A DNA stretch of 64,000 nucleotides from positions 124,001 to 188,000 of the forward strand of contig CAWERB010000034.1 in assembly GCA_963811335.1 (NCBI GenBank). Direction: 5' to 3'. This DNA is from Trebonia sp963811335 (GTDB taxonomy: Bacteria; Actinomycetota; Actinomycetes; Streptosporangiales; Streptosporangiaceae). The first letter of the stretch is position 1. Every line of letters begins with the position of its first letter. A program made the position numbers and the translations under genes. The notes under the pieces were generated by a model, which had not been told where the DNA came from, searched no databases, and saw only the letters and a list, made by a program, of their open reading frames with translations. Shown here one piece after another: positions 27,006 through 35,384 of this stretch.

Positions 27006-28124
27006 ATGCGTACCAGGGCAGCGATCATCAGGGAACCGGGCAAGCCGTGGGAGGTCACCGAGCTCGAGCTCGACGAGCCGCGGGCCGGCGAGGTGCGGAT
27101 CAAGTTCATGGCGTCGGGGATGTGCCACTCGGACGAGCACCTGCGGACCGGGGACTCCACCGGGCGGCTGCCGATGGTCGGCGGGCACGAGGGCGCCGGG
27201 GTGATCGAGGCCGTCGGTCCCGACGTCACCCGCGTCAAGGCCGGCGACCACGTGGTCTGCTCGTTCATCCCCGCGTGCGGCATCTGCCGGTACTGCTCGA
27301 CCGGCCGGCAGAACCTGTGCGACTGGGGCGCGCAGATGATGACCGGGATGCTGGCCGACGGGACCTTCAGGTTCCACGACGACGACGGGGCGGACCTGGG
27401 CGGCTTCTGCATGCTCGGCACGTTCGCCGAGCACGCGGTGATCTCGCAGAACTCCTGCGTGCGGATCGAGCGGGACATCCCGTTCGAGGTGGCGGCGCTG
27501 ACCGGCTGCGGCGTGCCGACCGGCTGGGGCACGGCGGTGTACGCGGCCGGCGTCCGGGCGGGCCAGACCGTGGTGATCTTCGGCGCGGGCGGCGTCGGCA
27601 CCAACGCCGTCCAGGGGGCACGGTACGCGGGCGCCGCGCACGTCGTCGTGGTCGACCCGGTGGCGTTCAAGCGGGAGAACGCGCTGGCCTTCGGGGCCAC
27701 GCACGTCTTCGCCAGCGCCGCGCAGGCACAGGAGGCGGTCATCGAGCTGACCTGGGGTCAGCTGGCCGACCACGCCCTCATCACCGTCGGCGTGCTGAAC
27801 GCCGAGGTGGTCGACCAGGCCGCGGCGATCGTCGGCAAGGGCGCCCAGGTGACGATCACCTCGGTCGGCAAGTCCGCGGAAAAGCAGATCCAGCTGGCCG
27901 CCAACGGCAGCGTGGTCGGCTGGCAGCGCCGGATCCAGGGCCACGTCTTCGGCATGTGCAACCCGCTCAGCGACATCCCACGGCTGCTGCGCCTCTACCG
28001 GGGGGGCCAGCTCAAGCTGGACGAGCTCATCACCGGCCGGTACACCCTCGACGAGATCAACCAGGGCTACCAGGACCTAGACGACGGCAAGCTGATCCGC
28101 GGCGTCATCCGCCACGAGGCCTAG
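27006..28124 (+). CDS. NDMA-dependent (nicotinoprotein-type) zinc alcohol dehydrogenase
   Basis: The 372 aa medium-chain dehydrogenase has catalytic zinc ligands in GMCHSDEH and GGHEGAG, structural zinc cysteines in ACGICRYCSTGRQNLC, and the Rossmann motif GAGGVGTNAVQGARYAG. The sequence matches the actinobacterial family of alcohol dehydrogenases that hold NADH tightly and use an external acceptor (NDMA in vitro). Physiological substrate and acceptor are unknown; mycofactocin is the redox partner for related enzymes, but no mft genes are in the window. It is divergent from nth (25 bp gap) and its stop overlaps the converging methyltransferase. Confidence 0.9.
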   Translation: MRTRAAIIREPGKPWEVTELELDEPRAGEVRIKFMASGMCHSDEHLRTGDSTGRLPMVGGHEGAGVIEAVGPDVTRVKAGDHVVCSFIPACGICRYCSTGRQNLCDWGAQMMTGMLADGTFRFHDDDGADLGGFCMLGTFAEHAVISQNSCVRIERDIPFEVAALTGCGVPTGWGTAVYAAGVRAGQTVVIFGAGGVGTNAVQGARYAGAAHVVVVDPVAFKRENALAFGATHVFASAAQAQEAVIELTWGQLADHALITVGVLNAEVVDQAAAIVGKGAQVTITSVGKSAEKQIQLAANGSVVGWQRRIQGHVFGMCNPLSDIPRLLRLYRGGQLKLDELITGRYTLDEINQGYQDLDDGKLIRGVIRHEA

Positions 28125-28954
28125 CCGCGGCCTGGCCTGGCCGGCTTCCTGCCCAGGTCGTAGGCGAAGCTCACGGTCTCGGCGAAGCAGCCGTCGCCGT
28201 CGCGGTACGGGCCGAGCGCGGCCGCCAGGTCGGCGTCGAACGCGGCGGACTGGTCGCCGAGCACCGCCGCGGGCAGCACCGACGTGGAGCGGACGAAGCC
28301 GGCGATCTCCGCCAGGCTCCAGCGGTGCCCGACAGCGAACTGACGGCGGCCGGCCGCCTCGAACCCGGCCGCTGACAGCACCTGAAGGTCGGGCCGGCGC
28401 TGCCGCCGCAGGTCCCAGCCCGCGGGCACCCGGTGCTCCGCGCCGAGCCGCGCCCGCCAGCGGTCCACGGTGGCGGCGAGCGCGCGCTGCCAGGCCGCCT
28501 CGCCTGCCCACGGCCCGGACGACCAGCACAGCGCCAGGCAACCGCCCGGCCTGAGCCAGCCGAGTACCAGGCGGGCGACAGCGTTGCGGTCGAGCCGGTG
28601 GAACGCGTTGCCGATGACGGCGAGCTCGAAGTGGCCCGGCGCGCAGTCGAGCGTCTCGGCGTCCGACACGACCGGCCGGATCTCGCCCGCCCCCGTTGCG
28701 GCCGCCTTGTCCCTCACCGCTTCGACCATGTCCGCTTCCCGGTCCACGGCCCACACTTCAGTGAACCGGCGGCGCAGCGGGAAGGCGAGCTGGCCGGTGC
28801 CGCAGGCCAGGTCGAGCAGGCGCCCTTGCCCGGATATCCCGGCCCGGCCGACTAGGTCGTCGAGCATCTCCGCCGGGTAGGGCAGCCGGTACCGGTCGTA
28901 GTACCCGGCGGTCCCGCGGTAAAGATCGGGCGCGAACCGCACCTCGTCGTCCAT
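28121..28954 (-). CDS. Class I SAM-dependent methyltransferase
   Basis: The 277 aa protein has motif I LLDLACGTGQLAFPL, the acidic post-I residue in VWAVDREADMVEA, and a post-II segment LAVIGNAFHRLDR of the type 11 methyltransferase fold. The substrate cannot be deduced. Its stop overlaps that of the alcohol dehydrogenase by four bases on the opposite strand. The C-terminal third is a variable helical region. Confidence 0.85.
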   Translation of the reverse strand: MDDEVRFAPDLYRGTAGYYDRYRLPYPAEMLDDLVGRAGISGQGRLLDLACGTGQLAFPLRRRFTEVWAVDREADMVEAVRDKAAATGAGEIRPVVSDAETLDCAPGHFELAVIGNAFHRLDRNAVARLVLGWLRPGGCLALCWSSGPWAGEAAWQRALAATVDRWRARLGAEHRVPAGWDLRRQRRPDLQVLSAAGFEAAGRRQFAVGHRWSLAEIAGFVRSTSVLPAAVLGDQSAAFDADLAAALGPYRDGDGCFAETVSFAYDLGRKPARPGRG

Positions 28955-29022
28955 CAGGCTTAGCTCCTTCCGGGTGACGCCGGCTCCCGTTCGGCGCCTG
29001 GGTCGTCCCCGCGCCTGGTTGG

Positions 29023-29571
29023 ATGGAAAACATGAGCCTGCCGCTAACGCATTATCCCGCGCTGTCGCGCCCCGACCTGCTCGCTCCCGCGGTCGAGGCG
29101 GCGCTCGGCAAGCTGCCCTGGGCCGACCAGGTGCGGGTGGCGCAGATCGACCCGACGCTCGCCGACACCGCGCAGTTCTGCGAGGCGTACGGCATCACGC
29201 TCGAGGAGAGCGCGAACTGCGTGGTGATCGCGGGCAGGCGCGGCGGCGAAACCAGCTACGCGGCCTGCATGGTGACCGCCACCACCAGGGCCGACGTCAA
29301 CGGGCTCGTCCGCCAGCACCTCGGCGCGCGCAAGGCGTCCTTCGGCGCGGTGGACGTGGTGACGTCGCTGACTGGCATGGAGTACGGCGGCATCACCCCG
29401 GTCGGGCTGCCAGACGGGTGGCTCGTCCTAGTGGACGACGGGGTGGCGAAGGCCCCGAGCGTGGTCATCGGCTCCGGCATCAGGGGTTCCAAGCTGTGGC
29501 TGCCCGGCGCCCTGCTCGCCGAACTGCCGGGCGCCGAGATCCTGCCCGGACTCGGCCTGGCCGCGGGCTAG
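29023..29571 (+). CDS. YbaK/EbsC-type aminoacyl-tRNA deacylase domain protein
   Basis: The 182 aa protein has a YbaK/ProX-like fold: CVVIAGRRGGETSYAACMV, ARKASFGAVDVV, GMEYGGITPVGLP, VVIGSGIRGSKLWLPG. Relatives hydrolyse mis-acylated Cys/Ala-tRNA. The conserved lysine appears in ARKASF. Start could be ATG 29023 or ATG 29032. Its stop overlaps that of the convergent LysE-type exporter. Confidence 0.85.
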   Translation: MENMSLPLTHYPALSRPDLLAPAVEAALGKLPWADQVRVAQIDPTLADTAQFCEAYGITLEESANCVVIAGRRGGETSYAACMVTATTRADVNGLVRQHLGARKASFGAVDVVTSLTGMEYGGITPVGLPDGWLVLVDDGVAKAPSVVIGSGIRGSKLWLPGALLAELPGAEILPGLGLAAG

Positions 29572-30170
29572 CTCGTCGCGAGCTTGGCCGCGATGCCCAG
29601 CATCGTCGCCGCGATCAGCAGGTCGAGCACCTGCCAGGCGCGCGGCGTGGCGAGCAGTCCCGCGGCGAGCCGCGCCCCGAAACCGAGGCCGGTGAACCAC
29701 AGCGTGCTCGCCGCGCACGCGCCGACGGCGAACCACCACCGCCCCGGGCTCCCGTGCGCGTTCGCGACCGAGCCGAGCAGCACCACGGTGTCGAGGTAGA
29801 CATGCGGGTTGAGCCAGGTGAGCGCCATGATCCGGCGCAGCACGGCGCTGCCCTCGCCGGGTTCGCCGCCTGCCGCGGCCAGCGCCGTGGGATGCCGGGC
29901 CCGCCACGCCGACGACAGCCCGTACCAGGCGAGGAAGACGACCCCGAACCAGCGCACCGCGGTCAAGGCCCACCCGGCATGCTGCACGATCACGCCGATC
30001 CCGCTGACTCCGGCGATGATGAGCGCGAAGTCCGACACCGCGCATACCGCGACCACCCGCCCCACGTAGGCGCGGCGCAGGCCCTGGCGCAGCAGGTACG
30101 CGTTCTGCGCCCCGATGGCGATGATCAGGGAAAGGCCGGTGAGAAGCCCGTCGAGCGAAGCGTTGAACAC
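29568..30170 (-). CDS. lysE: LysE/ArgO-type amino acid exporter
   Basis: The 200 aa integral membrane protein with about six helices starts in the family-typical way, VFNASLDGLLTGLSLIIAIGAQNAYLLRQGL, and holds LTWLNPHVYLDTVVLLG. LysE proteins export basic amino acids. The GTG at 30170 matches the usual family start; a longer version from ATG 30224 would run over the operator. It is divergent from a LysG-type regulator, the classic arrangement. Confidence 0.88.
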   Translation of the reverse strand: MFNASLDGLLTGLSLIIAIGAQNAYLLRQGLRRAYVGRVVAVCAVSDFALIIAGVSGIGVIVQHAGWALTAVRWFGVVFLAWYGLSSAWRARHPTALAAAGGEPGEGSAVLRRIMALTWLNPHVYLDTVVLLGSVANAHGSPGRWWFAVGACAASTLWFTGLGFGARLAAGLLATPRAWQVLDLLIAATMLGIAAKLATS

Positions 30171-30217
30171 AGGCTCGACCCTAGGCCCGGCTTCATTTGA
30201 AGGCAACCGAAAGTTTC

Positions 30218-30240
30218 TAAGCATTCATTAGCTGTGCTTA
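30218..30240. promoter_or_regulatory. Candidate LysG operator in the lysE-lysG divergent region
   Basis: TAAGCA and TGCTTA form a perfect inverted repeat with an 11 base spacer, the T-N11-A type layout of LysR-family sites. It sits in a locally A/T-rich gap of 79 bp between the two divergent starts, ten bases before the lysG GTG. Confidence 0.55.
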
Positions 30241-30249
30241 ACTTAGCTG

Positions 30250-31119
30250 GTGGACCTTAACCCGGGCCAGCTCGGCGCCCTCGTGGCGATCGCCGATCAC
30301 GGTTCCTTCGACGCGGCCGCCCGGCAGCTGCACATCACGCCGAGCGCGGTCAGCCAGCGCATCCGCGCCCTCGAGGCGGCGGCCGGCCAGGTGCTGATCA
30401 GCCGGGGCACGCCGTGCCGCCCCACCGCGCAGGGCGAATGGCTGGTCCGGCTCGGCAGGCAGACCCGTTTCCTGTACGACGAGGCGGCGCAGGCCCTCAC
30501 GGCGGCCACCGCGGTGGAGCTTCCCGTGGCGGTGAACGCCGACTCGCTCGCCGCGTGGTTCCGCGACGTGCTCGCCGACGCGGCGGCGTGGGAGGGCACC
30601 GCGATCCGGCTGCGCGTCGAGGACCAGGCGCACTCACAGGGACTGCTGCGCGGCGGCGACGTGCTCGCGGCGGTCACCAGCGACGCCGCCCCGGTGCAGG
30701 GCTGCGCGGTCACCCCGCTCGGGGCACTGCGGTACCTGCCGGCCGCCGCGCCCGCGCTCGCCGGCCGGTGGCGGCACGGTGGCACGCCGGGCTGGCCCGC
30801 GATGCCGGTCATCGTGTTCAACGACAAGGACGACCTGCAGCACGAGCTGCTGCGGCGGCACGGCGTCGGCCAGGGGCCGCCGGTCGTCCACCAGGTGCCG
30901 TCAACCGCCGACCTGTACGAGGCCGTCCGCATGGGCCTCGGCTGGGCCATGCTCCCCGAGCCGCAGGCCCGCGCCGACCTGGCCGCGGGCGTGCTCATCC
31001 GGTTGTCTAGCGACGTGATCGACATCCCGCTGTACTGGCAGCGCTGGCGCCTCGACTCGCCGCGGCTCACCGCGCTCACCACGTCGGTCCGCACCGCGGC
31101 CGCTAGGTACCTGCGGTAA
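30250..31119 (+). CDS. lysG: LysG/ArgP-type LysR-family transcriptional regulator
   Basis: The 289 aa protein has an N-terminal winged helix (LGALVAIADHGSFDAAARQLHITPSAVSQRIRALE, in pieces) and a C-terminal periplasmic-binding-like effector domain (PVIVFNDKDDLQHELL, YEAVRMGLGWAMLPE). LysG senses lysine or arginine and activates the divergent exporter. The GTG at 30250 gives the normal family start (VDLNPGQLGAL). It converges with the ECF sigma gene. Confidence 0.92.
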   Translation: MDLNPGQLGALVAIADHGSFDAAARQLHITPSAVSQRIRALEAAAGQVLISRGTPCRPTAQGEWLVRLGRQTRFLYDEAAQALTAATAVELPVAVNADSLAAWFRDVLADAAAWEGTAIRLRVEDQAHSQGLLRGGDVLAAVTSDAAPVQGCAVTPLGALRYLPAAAPALAGRWRHGGTPGWPAMPVIVFNDKDDLQHELLRRHGVGQGPPVVHQVPSTADLYEAVRMGLGWAMLPEPQARADLAAGVLIRLSSDVIDIPLYWQRWRLDSPRLTALTTSVRTAAARYLR

Positions 31120-31167
31120 GACGGCGTGGCGGCAACTCGCTAGCCCGAACGGACGCGGCTTACCCAG

Positions 31168-32421
31168 TCAGCATTCCGTCATCCGCTTACGCAGGAAGCG
31201 CCGTTCCGGCTCGGTCACGGCAAGGTCAAGCGCGGCGCGGTAGGCGGCACGCGCCGCGTCCGGCTGCCCGAGCCGGCGCAGCAGCTCTGCCCTTGTCGAG
31301 TGCCAGTACGGGTACCCGGCGAGGTCAAGCCCGTCGACGATGGCGAGGGCGGCCGCCGGGCCCTCGGCCTGGGCCACCGCGACCGCGCCGTTGAGCCGCA
31401 CCACGGGCGACCCGGTCAGGCCTGGCGAGCTCCGCGTAGAGCGCGGCGACCCGCCGCCAGTCGACGGGCGACGCCGCCTGCAGCGACGCGATCGCGGCCT
31501 GGATCACGTACGGCCCGCGGCTGGCGGCGGCGGTGCTGTCGGCGACGGTGCCGAGGATCTCGCGCGCCTCCTCGATCTGCCGCCAGTCCCACAGCGACCG
31601 GTCCTGGTCGGCGAGCAGCACGAGGTCCTGCCCGTCCGGCCCGGAGAGCCGCGCCAGGCGGCGCGCGTCGTGCAGCAGCATCAGCGCGAGCAGGCCGCGC
31701 GGTTCCGGCTGGCCGGGCAGCAGCGACGCGAGGACCCGGCCCAGCCTGATGGCCTCCGTGGCCAAGACCAGCCCGCCTGGCCGGGCGCGCTGTACCCCTG
31801 GTTGAAGATCAGGTAGACGACCGCGAGCACGACGGCGAGCCGGTCAGGCAGCTGGCCCGCGGAAGGCACGCTGAACGGGATGCCCGCGTCCCTGATCTTC
31901 GTCTTCGCCCGCGTAAGCCGCCGCTTCATCGTCTCCGCGGAGACCAGGAACGCGTGCGCGATGTCCTCGGTCCCGAGCCCCGCCACCGCGCGCAGCGTCA
32001 GGGCCACCTGCGCCTCCACCGCGAGGGCGGGGTGGCAGCAGGTGAAGATGAGCTCAAGCCGCTCGTCGGGGATCTCGCCCTCGTTCACCCCAGCCTCAGC
32101 CTCCACAGTGGTGGCCACGGTGGCCTCGATAAGCCGCAGCTTGGCGGCGAGCACGCGGTCACGGCGCAGCCGGTCGATCGCCCGGTTCCGCGCCGTCGTC
32201 ACCAGCCACGCGGCCGGGTGATCGGGCATCCCCTCGGCCGGCCAGCGCCGCGCCGCGACGGCGAACGCCTCCGCCGCTGATTCCTCGGCCAGCTCGAAGT
32301 CGCCGAGGTACCCGACGAGCAGGGCGAGCACCCGGCCCCACTCGTCACGGAAAACCTGCTCAAGCGAGGTCAGGTCAGTATGCCTTCCCGAGCACCGGCC
32401 GGATCTCGATGGTCCCGCCAA
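31168..32421 (-). CDS. ECF42-type RNA polymerase sigma factor with C-terminal TPR-like domain (frameshifted twice)
   Basis: Sigma region 2 (EQVFRDEWGRVLALLVGYLGDF, RNRAIDRLRRDR) and region 4 (LTLRAVAGLGTEDIAHAFLVSAETMKRRLTRAK) are followed by the family hallmark YLIFNQGYSA and a helical repeat domain ending in RRFLRKRMTEC. Two breaks occur: a missing base near 31770 (after QAG, before LVLATEAIRLGR) and a surplus base near 31415 (before LTGSPVVRLNGAV). Together they restore about 418 codons. The start is unclear: ATG 32421 overlaps the DGPF gene by 47 bp, and a CTG at 32373 would fit coupled translation. Linked to its DGPF partner. Confidence 0.85.
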
Positions 32422-32719
32422 GCCGTAGCGCCGGGATCCGCGCGGCCATGTCGGTCGCCTGGTCGAGGTTGTCGCACTCGTAGAGGTAATAGCCGCCGAA
32501 TACCTCCTTCGTGTCCGCGAACGGCCCGTCGGTGACCAGCGGCCTGCCGTCGGCGAGGCGCACGGTGGTCGCCGTCGTCACCGGCTGGAGCCCGGCGCCG
32601 CCGAGGATCCCGGGCTCATCGCGCAGCGCGAAGTACTCGCGGCTCAGTTCCTCCCGCTCGGCCGGGCTGAGCGCCTCGACGGTTCCCGGCTTGGTGTAGA
32701 TAAGCAGCGCGTACTGCAT
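32375..32719 (-). CDS. DGPF/YCII-domain protein linked to the ECF42 sigma factor
   Basis: The 114 aa small YCII-fold protein opens MQYALLIYTKPG and has the DGPF motif (LVTDGPFADTKEVFGGYYL). DGPF proteins are encoded next to ECF42 sigma factors, and their role in signalling is unknown. ATG 32719 has GGGAGAG upstream and is preferred over an ATG ten codons earlier. Its stop overlaps the start region of the sigma gene. Confidence 0.92.
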   Translation of the reverse strand: MQYALLIYTKPGTVEALSPAEREELSREYFALRDEPGILGGAGLQPVTTATTVRLADGRPLVTDGPFADTKEVFGGYYLYECDNLDQATDMAARIPALRLGGTIEIRPVLGKAY

Positions 32720-32758
32720 GACACTCTCCCTCGTCGTCGCTACGGTCATTGTCCTGCC

Positions 32759-33556
32759 CTATGACGAACGTGCCCGCCGCGAGGGGACAGCCTCAGGAAA
32801 ACACTTCTCCTGCTTCTTTCCGCCACCGGGCGGTACCGCTTGATGACGTGGCACCGCGGACGGCGCGCCGCGCCATAGCCAGCCATCTCCACCCGCGCCA
32901 CCGGCGGCGCGCACCGACTCGAGGAAGGCCGCCGACCGCTGATCCGCCGGGTTTACGTGCCGCCCGAGTACCACAACTGCGACGCGCCGCGCTCCGGCCA
33001 GCTTGAGCGCGGCCGCCGTCGACTGCGCGCTGCCGCCAGAGACCCAGGTGTCGTCCACCACCAGCACGTCTGCACCGTCAAGTACCAGCGCCCTGCCGCC
33101 TGCCCGGTCCGCGATCCGGACCCAGCCGGGATTCACGTCACGGGCATGCACCTGCGGCGCTGCCACGGCCAGCCGCACGAAGGGCAGTTCGACACACGAC
33201 CGGACCAGGGGCACCAGCGGATGCGCGCCTGGTCGCCCCTGCCCGCTCGGCACGACCGCGACGGCCTCCGGCCCCTTAGTCATCCCGGCCGCCTCCCACA
33301 CCGACGGCCCCTGCTCGGCAAGGAACGCGGCAAGCCGCTGGCGCAGCCGGCCGGCGGCCGCGACCGTATCCGCCGCGCGGGCCCGATCCGACTTATACCG
33401 GCGCAGGTCCTCCGACAGCGACCCGCCGCGCACCGCGTATCCGGTCGGCGCGACCACGTCCGCGAGCAGCCCGCCCGCCTCACCCAACGCCAGTTCACAC
33501 TGGTAACACCGGGCAAACCCAGCCCCGGCCGGCCCCAAGCAGGTACGGCAGAACAC
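32759..33556 (-). CDS. ComF-like phosphoribosyltransferase-fold protein
   Basis: The 265 aa protein has an N-terminal zinc-binding pair CRTC and CYQC with 13 residues between (ComF-like double zinc ribbon start) and a PRTase-fold core with the PRPP-loop VLVVDDTWVSGGSAQSTAAAL. The last 35 residues are variable. ComF proteins act in DNA uptake; actinobacterial relatives are mostly uncharacterised, so function is open. Confidence 0.78.
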   Translation of the reverse strand: MFCRTCLGPAGAGFARCYQCELALGEAGGLLADVVAPTGYAVRGGSLSEDLRRYKSDRARAADTVAAAGRLRQRLAAFLAEQGPSVWEAAGMTKGPEAVAVVPSGQGRPGAHPLVPLVRSCVELPFVRLAVAAPQVHARDVNPGWVRIADRAGGRALVLDGADVLVVDDTWVSGGSAQSTAAALKLAGARRVAVVVLGRHVNPADQRSAAFLESVRAAGGAGGDGWLWRGAPSAVPRHQAVPPGGGKKQEKCFPEAVPSRRARSS

Positions 33557-33712
33557 ACCCAGATGCTAGGCCCGCCCCCCGACAATCCCGCTCCGCCGAC
33601 CGCACGCGCACGATAGTGGACATTTAGGTACATCGGAGTGTCACCAAATGTCCACGATCATTGGACGGGCGGGCGTTACCCACTTGCCGGGCGGGGCGGG
33701 CACAATGTTCGG

Positions 33713-34324
33713 GTGCATAGTGACCCCGCGAGCCGCGCTCACCCGGCTGACCCGCCCGACCCGCCTCAGCCTGAGATCCGCACGCTGGCGAGCCGCGTCG
33801 TCTACACCGACGACTGGACGCGGCTGCGCAGGGACGACATCGAGCGCGCCGACGGGTCCAGGGGGACCTACGCGGTCATCGAGCGTGACGACTTCGCCTG
33901 CGTGATCCCCGCGGAGGACGGCGGGTTCTACCTCGTCGAGGAGTACCGATACCCGCTGGCCCGGCGCGCCTGGTCGTTCCCGCAGGGCAGCTTCCCGCGC
34001 GGCGAGGAGGGGACGCCGGAGCAACTGGCGCGGACCGAACTGGCCCAGGAAACGGGGCTGCGCGCCGGGCGGCTGACCCGCCTCGGCACGCTGTCGGCGA
34101 GCCACGGCTCGTCCAGCCAGTACGGTCAGCACTGGCTGGCGACCGACCTCACCCAGGGCGAGCCCGACCTCGAGCCGGAGGAGCTCGGCCTGCGGCACGC
34201 CTGGGTCAGCAGGGAAGAGTTCGAGGCGATGGCCCGTGACGGCCGCATCGTGGACGACACGTCGCTCGCCGCGTACGCGCTGCTGCTGATGGCCGAGCGG
34301 CGCGGCGAGATCAGCCTGCCCTGA
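33713..34324 (+). CDS. NUDIX hydrolase, ADP-ribose pyrophosphatase-like
   Basis: The 203 aa protein follows the ADP-sugar pyrophosphatase pattern: VVYTDDWTRLRRDDI, VEEYRYPLARRAWSFPQGSF, then a NUDIX box that is slightly degenerate (RGEEGTPEQLARTELAQETGL has Thr and Gln where Arg and the first Glu of the EE pair are usual). A GTG at 33713 is the likely start; an upstream in-frame ATG at 33638 would add a poorly conserved leader. CACAAT a few bases before it could be a -10 element of a nearly leaderless transcript. Confidence 0.82.
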   Translation: MHSDPASRAHPADPPDPPQPEIRTLASRVVYTDDWTRLRRDDIERADGSRGTYAVIERDDFACVIPAEDGGFYLVEEYRYPLARRAWSFPQGSFPRGEEGTPEQLARTELAQETGLRAGRLTRLGTLSASHGSSSQYGQHWLATDLTQGEPDLEPEELGLRHAWVSREEFEAMARDGRIVDDTSLAAYALLLMAERRGEISLP

Positions 34325-34351
34325 ACACCGCGAACGTCCGGGCTGCCCGCG

Positions 34352-35311
34352 TCAGCCAGCGAGGGGTGCGAACAGGTCGCCGTGCTCCGCGACGCGGGCG
34401 AGCACGTCGGGCGCGGTGAAGAACAGGTCCTCGGGGGCGCGGCAGGCGGCCACCTCGTCCCAGCTGACCGGGGTGGAGACCGTGGGGTGCTCTCTTGCGC
34501 GCAGCGAATAGGGCGCGACGGTGGTCTTCGAGCCGTTGTTCTGCGACCAGTCGATGAGGACCTTGCCGGCGCGCAGGGACCGTGTCATCCGCGAGACGAC
34601 CAGCCTGGGCAGCTCGCGCTCAAGTCGCTCAGCGATGCCCTTCGCGAGCGCGCTGGCCTGTTCGGCGGTCAGCTTGCGGTCGTCGCCGCGTGACAGCCGC
34701 GCGTAAAGCTGCAGCCCCTTGCCGCCCGAGGTCTTCGGCAGCGCGTCGAGGCCGTCCTCGGCGAGCACCGGCCGGAGCGCCTCCGCGACCCGGCAGCAGT
34801 CGACGACCGTGGCGGGCGCGCCCGGGTCGAGGTCGAAGACGAGCAGGTCGGGGGTCCACCCGTGCTCTGGTGCGGCCGACCGTGATCCCTTGCCGTGGTC
34901 GGGGAAGCGCCACATCGGGACGTGCAGCTCGAGCGCGGCCAGGTTAGCCGCCCACATCAGCGACGGCAGGTCGTCGATCACCACGTACTCGACGGGCTCG
35001 CCCGGCGACTTCGCACGGGAACTGCTGGTCTCGATCTCCCCTGTGCGCATCCAGTCAGGCAGCCCGGCGGGTGCGTGCTTGGCGAAGAATGACTCGGCGT
35101 TCACCCCGTCCGGGTAGCGCTTGAGTGTCATCGGACGCCCCGCCACGTGCGGCAGAAGCACCGGGGAGATCCGCTGGTAGTAGTCGAGTACCTCGGCTTT
35201 CGTGAAGCCGTCCGCCGGGTAGAGCACCTTGGCCAGGTTGGTCAGGGTGAGGTCCCTGCCGTCCACCTGGACCGCGATTTTGTCCGCAGGCACGATATCC
35301 TCGCCTTTCAT
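34352..35311 (-). CDS. LigD-type NHEJ polymerase/primase domain protein
   Basis: The 319 aa stand-alone PolDom protein is of the archaeo-eukaryotic primase superfamily. Motifs: LTNLAKVLYP, KRYPDG, catalytic acidic pair in VFDLDPG, PKTSGGKGLQLY, and the third Asp in VLIDWSQNN. It fills and extends ends during non-homologous end joining. In mycobacteria this is one domain of LigD; here it is a separate gene, next to a phosphoesterase-ligase gene on the same strand. No Ku gene is in the window. Confidence 0.92.
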   Translation of the reverse strand: MKGEDIVPADKIAVQVDGRDLTLTNLAKVLYPADGFTKAEVLDYYQRISPVLLPHVAGRPMTLKRYPDGVNAESFFAKHAPAGLPDWMRTGEIETSSSRAKSPGEPVEYVVIDDLPSLMWAANLAALELHVPMWRFPDHGKGSRSAAPEHGWTPDLLVFDLDPGAPATVVDCCRVAEALRPVLAEDGLDALPKTSGGKGLQLYARLSRGDDRKLTAEQASALAKGIAERLERELPRLVVSRMTRSLRAGKVLIDWSQNNGSKTTVAPYSLRAREHPTVSTPVSWDEVAACRAPEDLFFTAPDVLARVAEHGDLFAPLAG

Positions 35312-35323
35312 CGGGTCTGCCTC

Positions 35324-35351
35324 GGGGGGTACGGGGGGTCGTCCCCCCGGA
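35324..35351. repeat. 28 bp dispersed hairpin repeat, copy 2
   Basis: This copy is identical to 11887-11914. The stem GGGGGG/CCCCCC lies in the 73 bp gap between the ligase and polymerase genes of the NHEJ pair, where it might attenuate readthrough. Confidence 0.8.
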
Positions 35352-35384
35352 TGGTAACTGCGGGCATGTACCGCCTCCGGGGGT

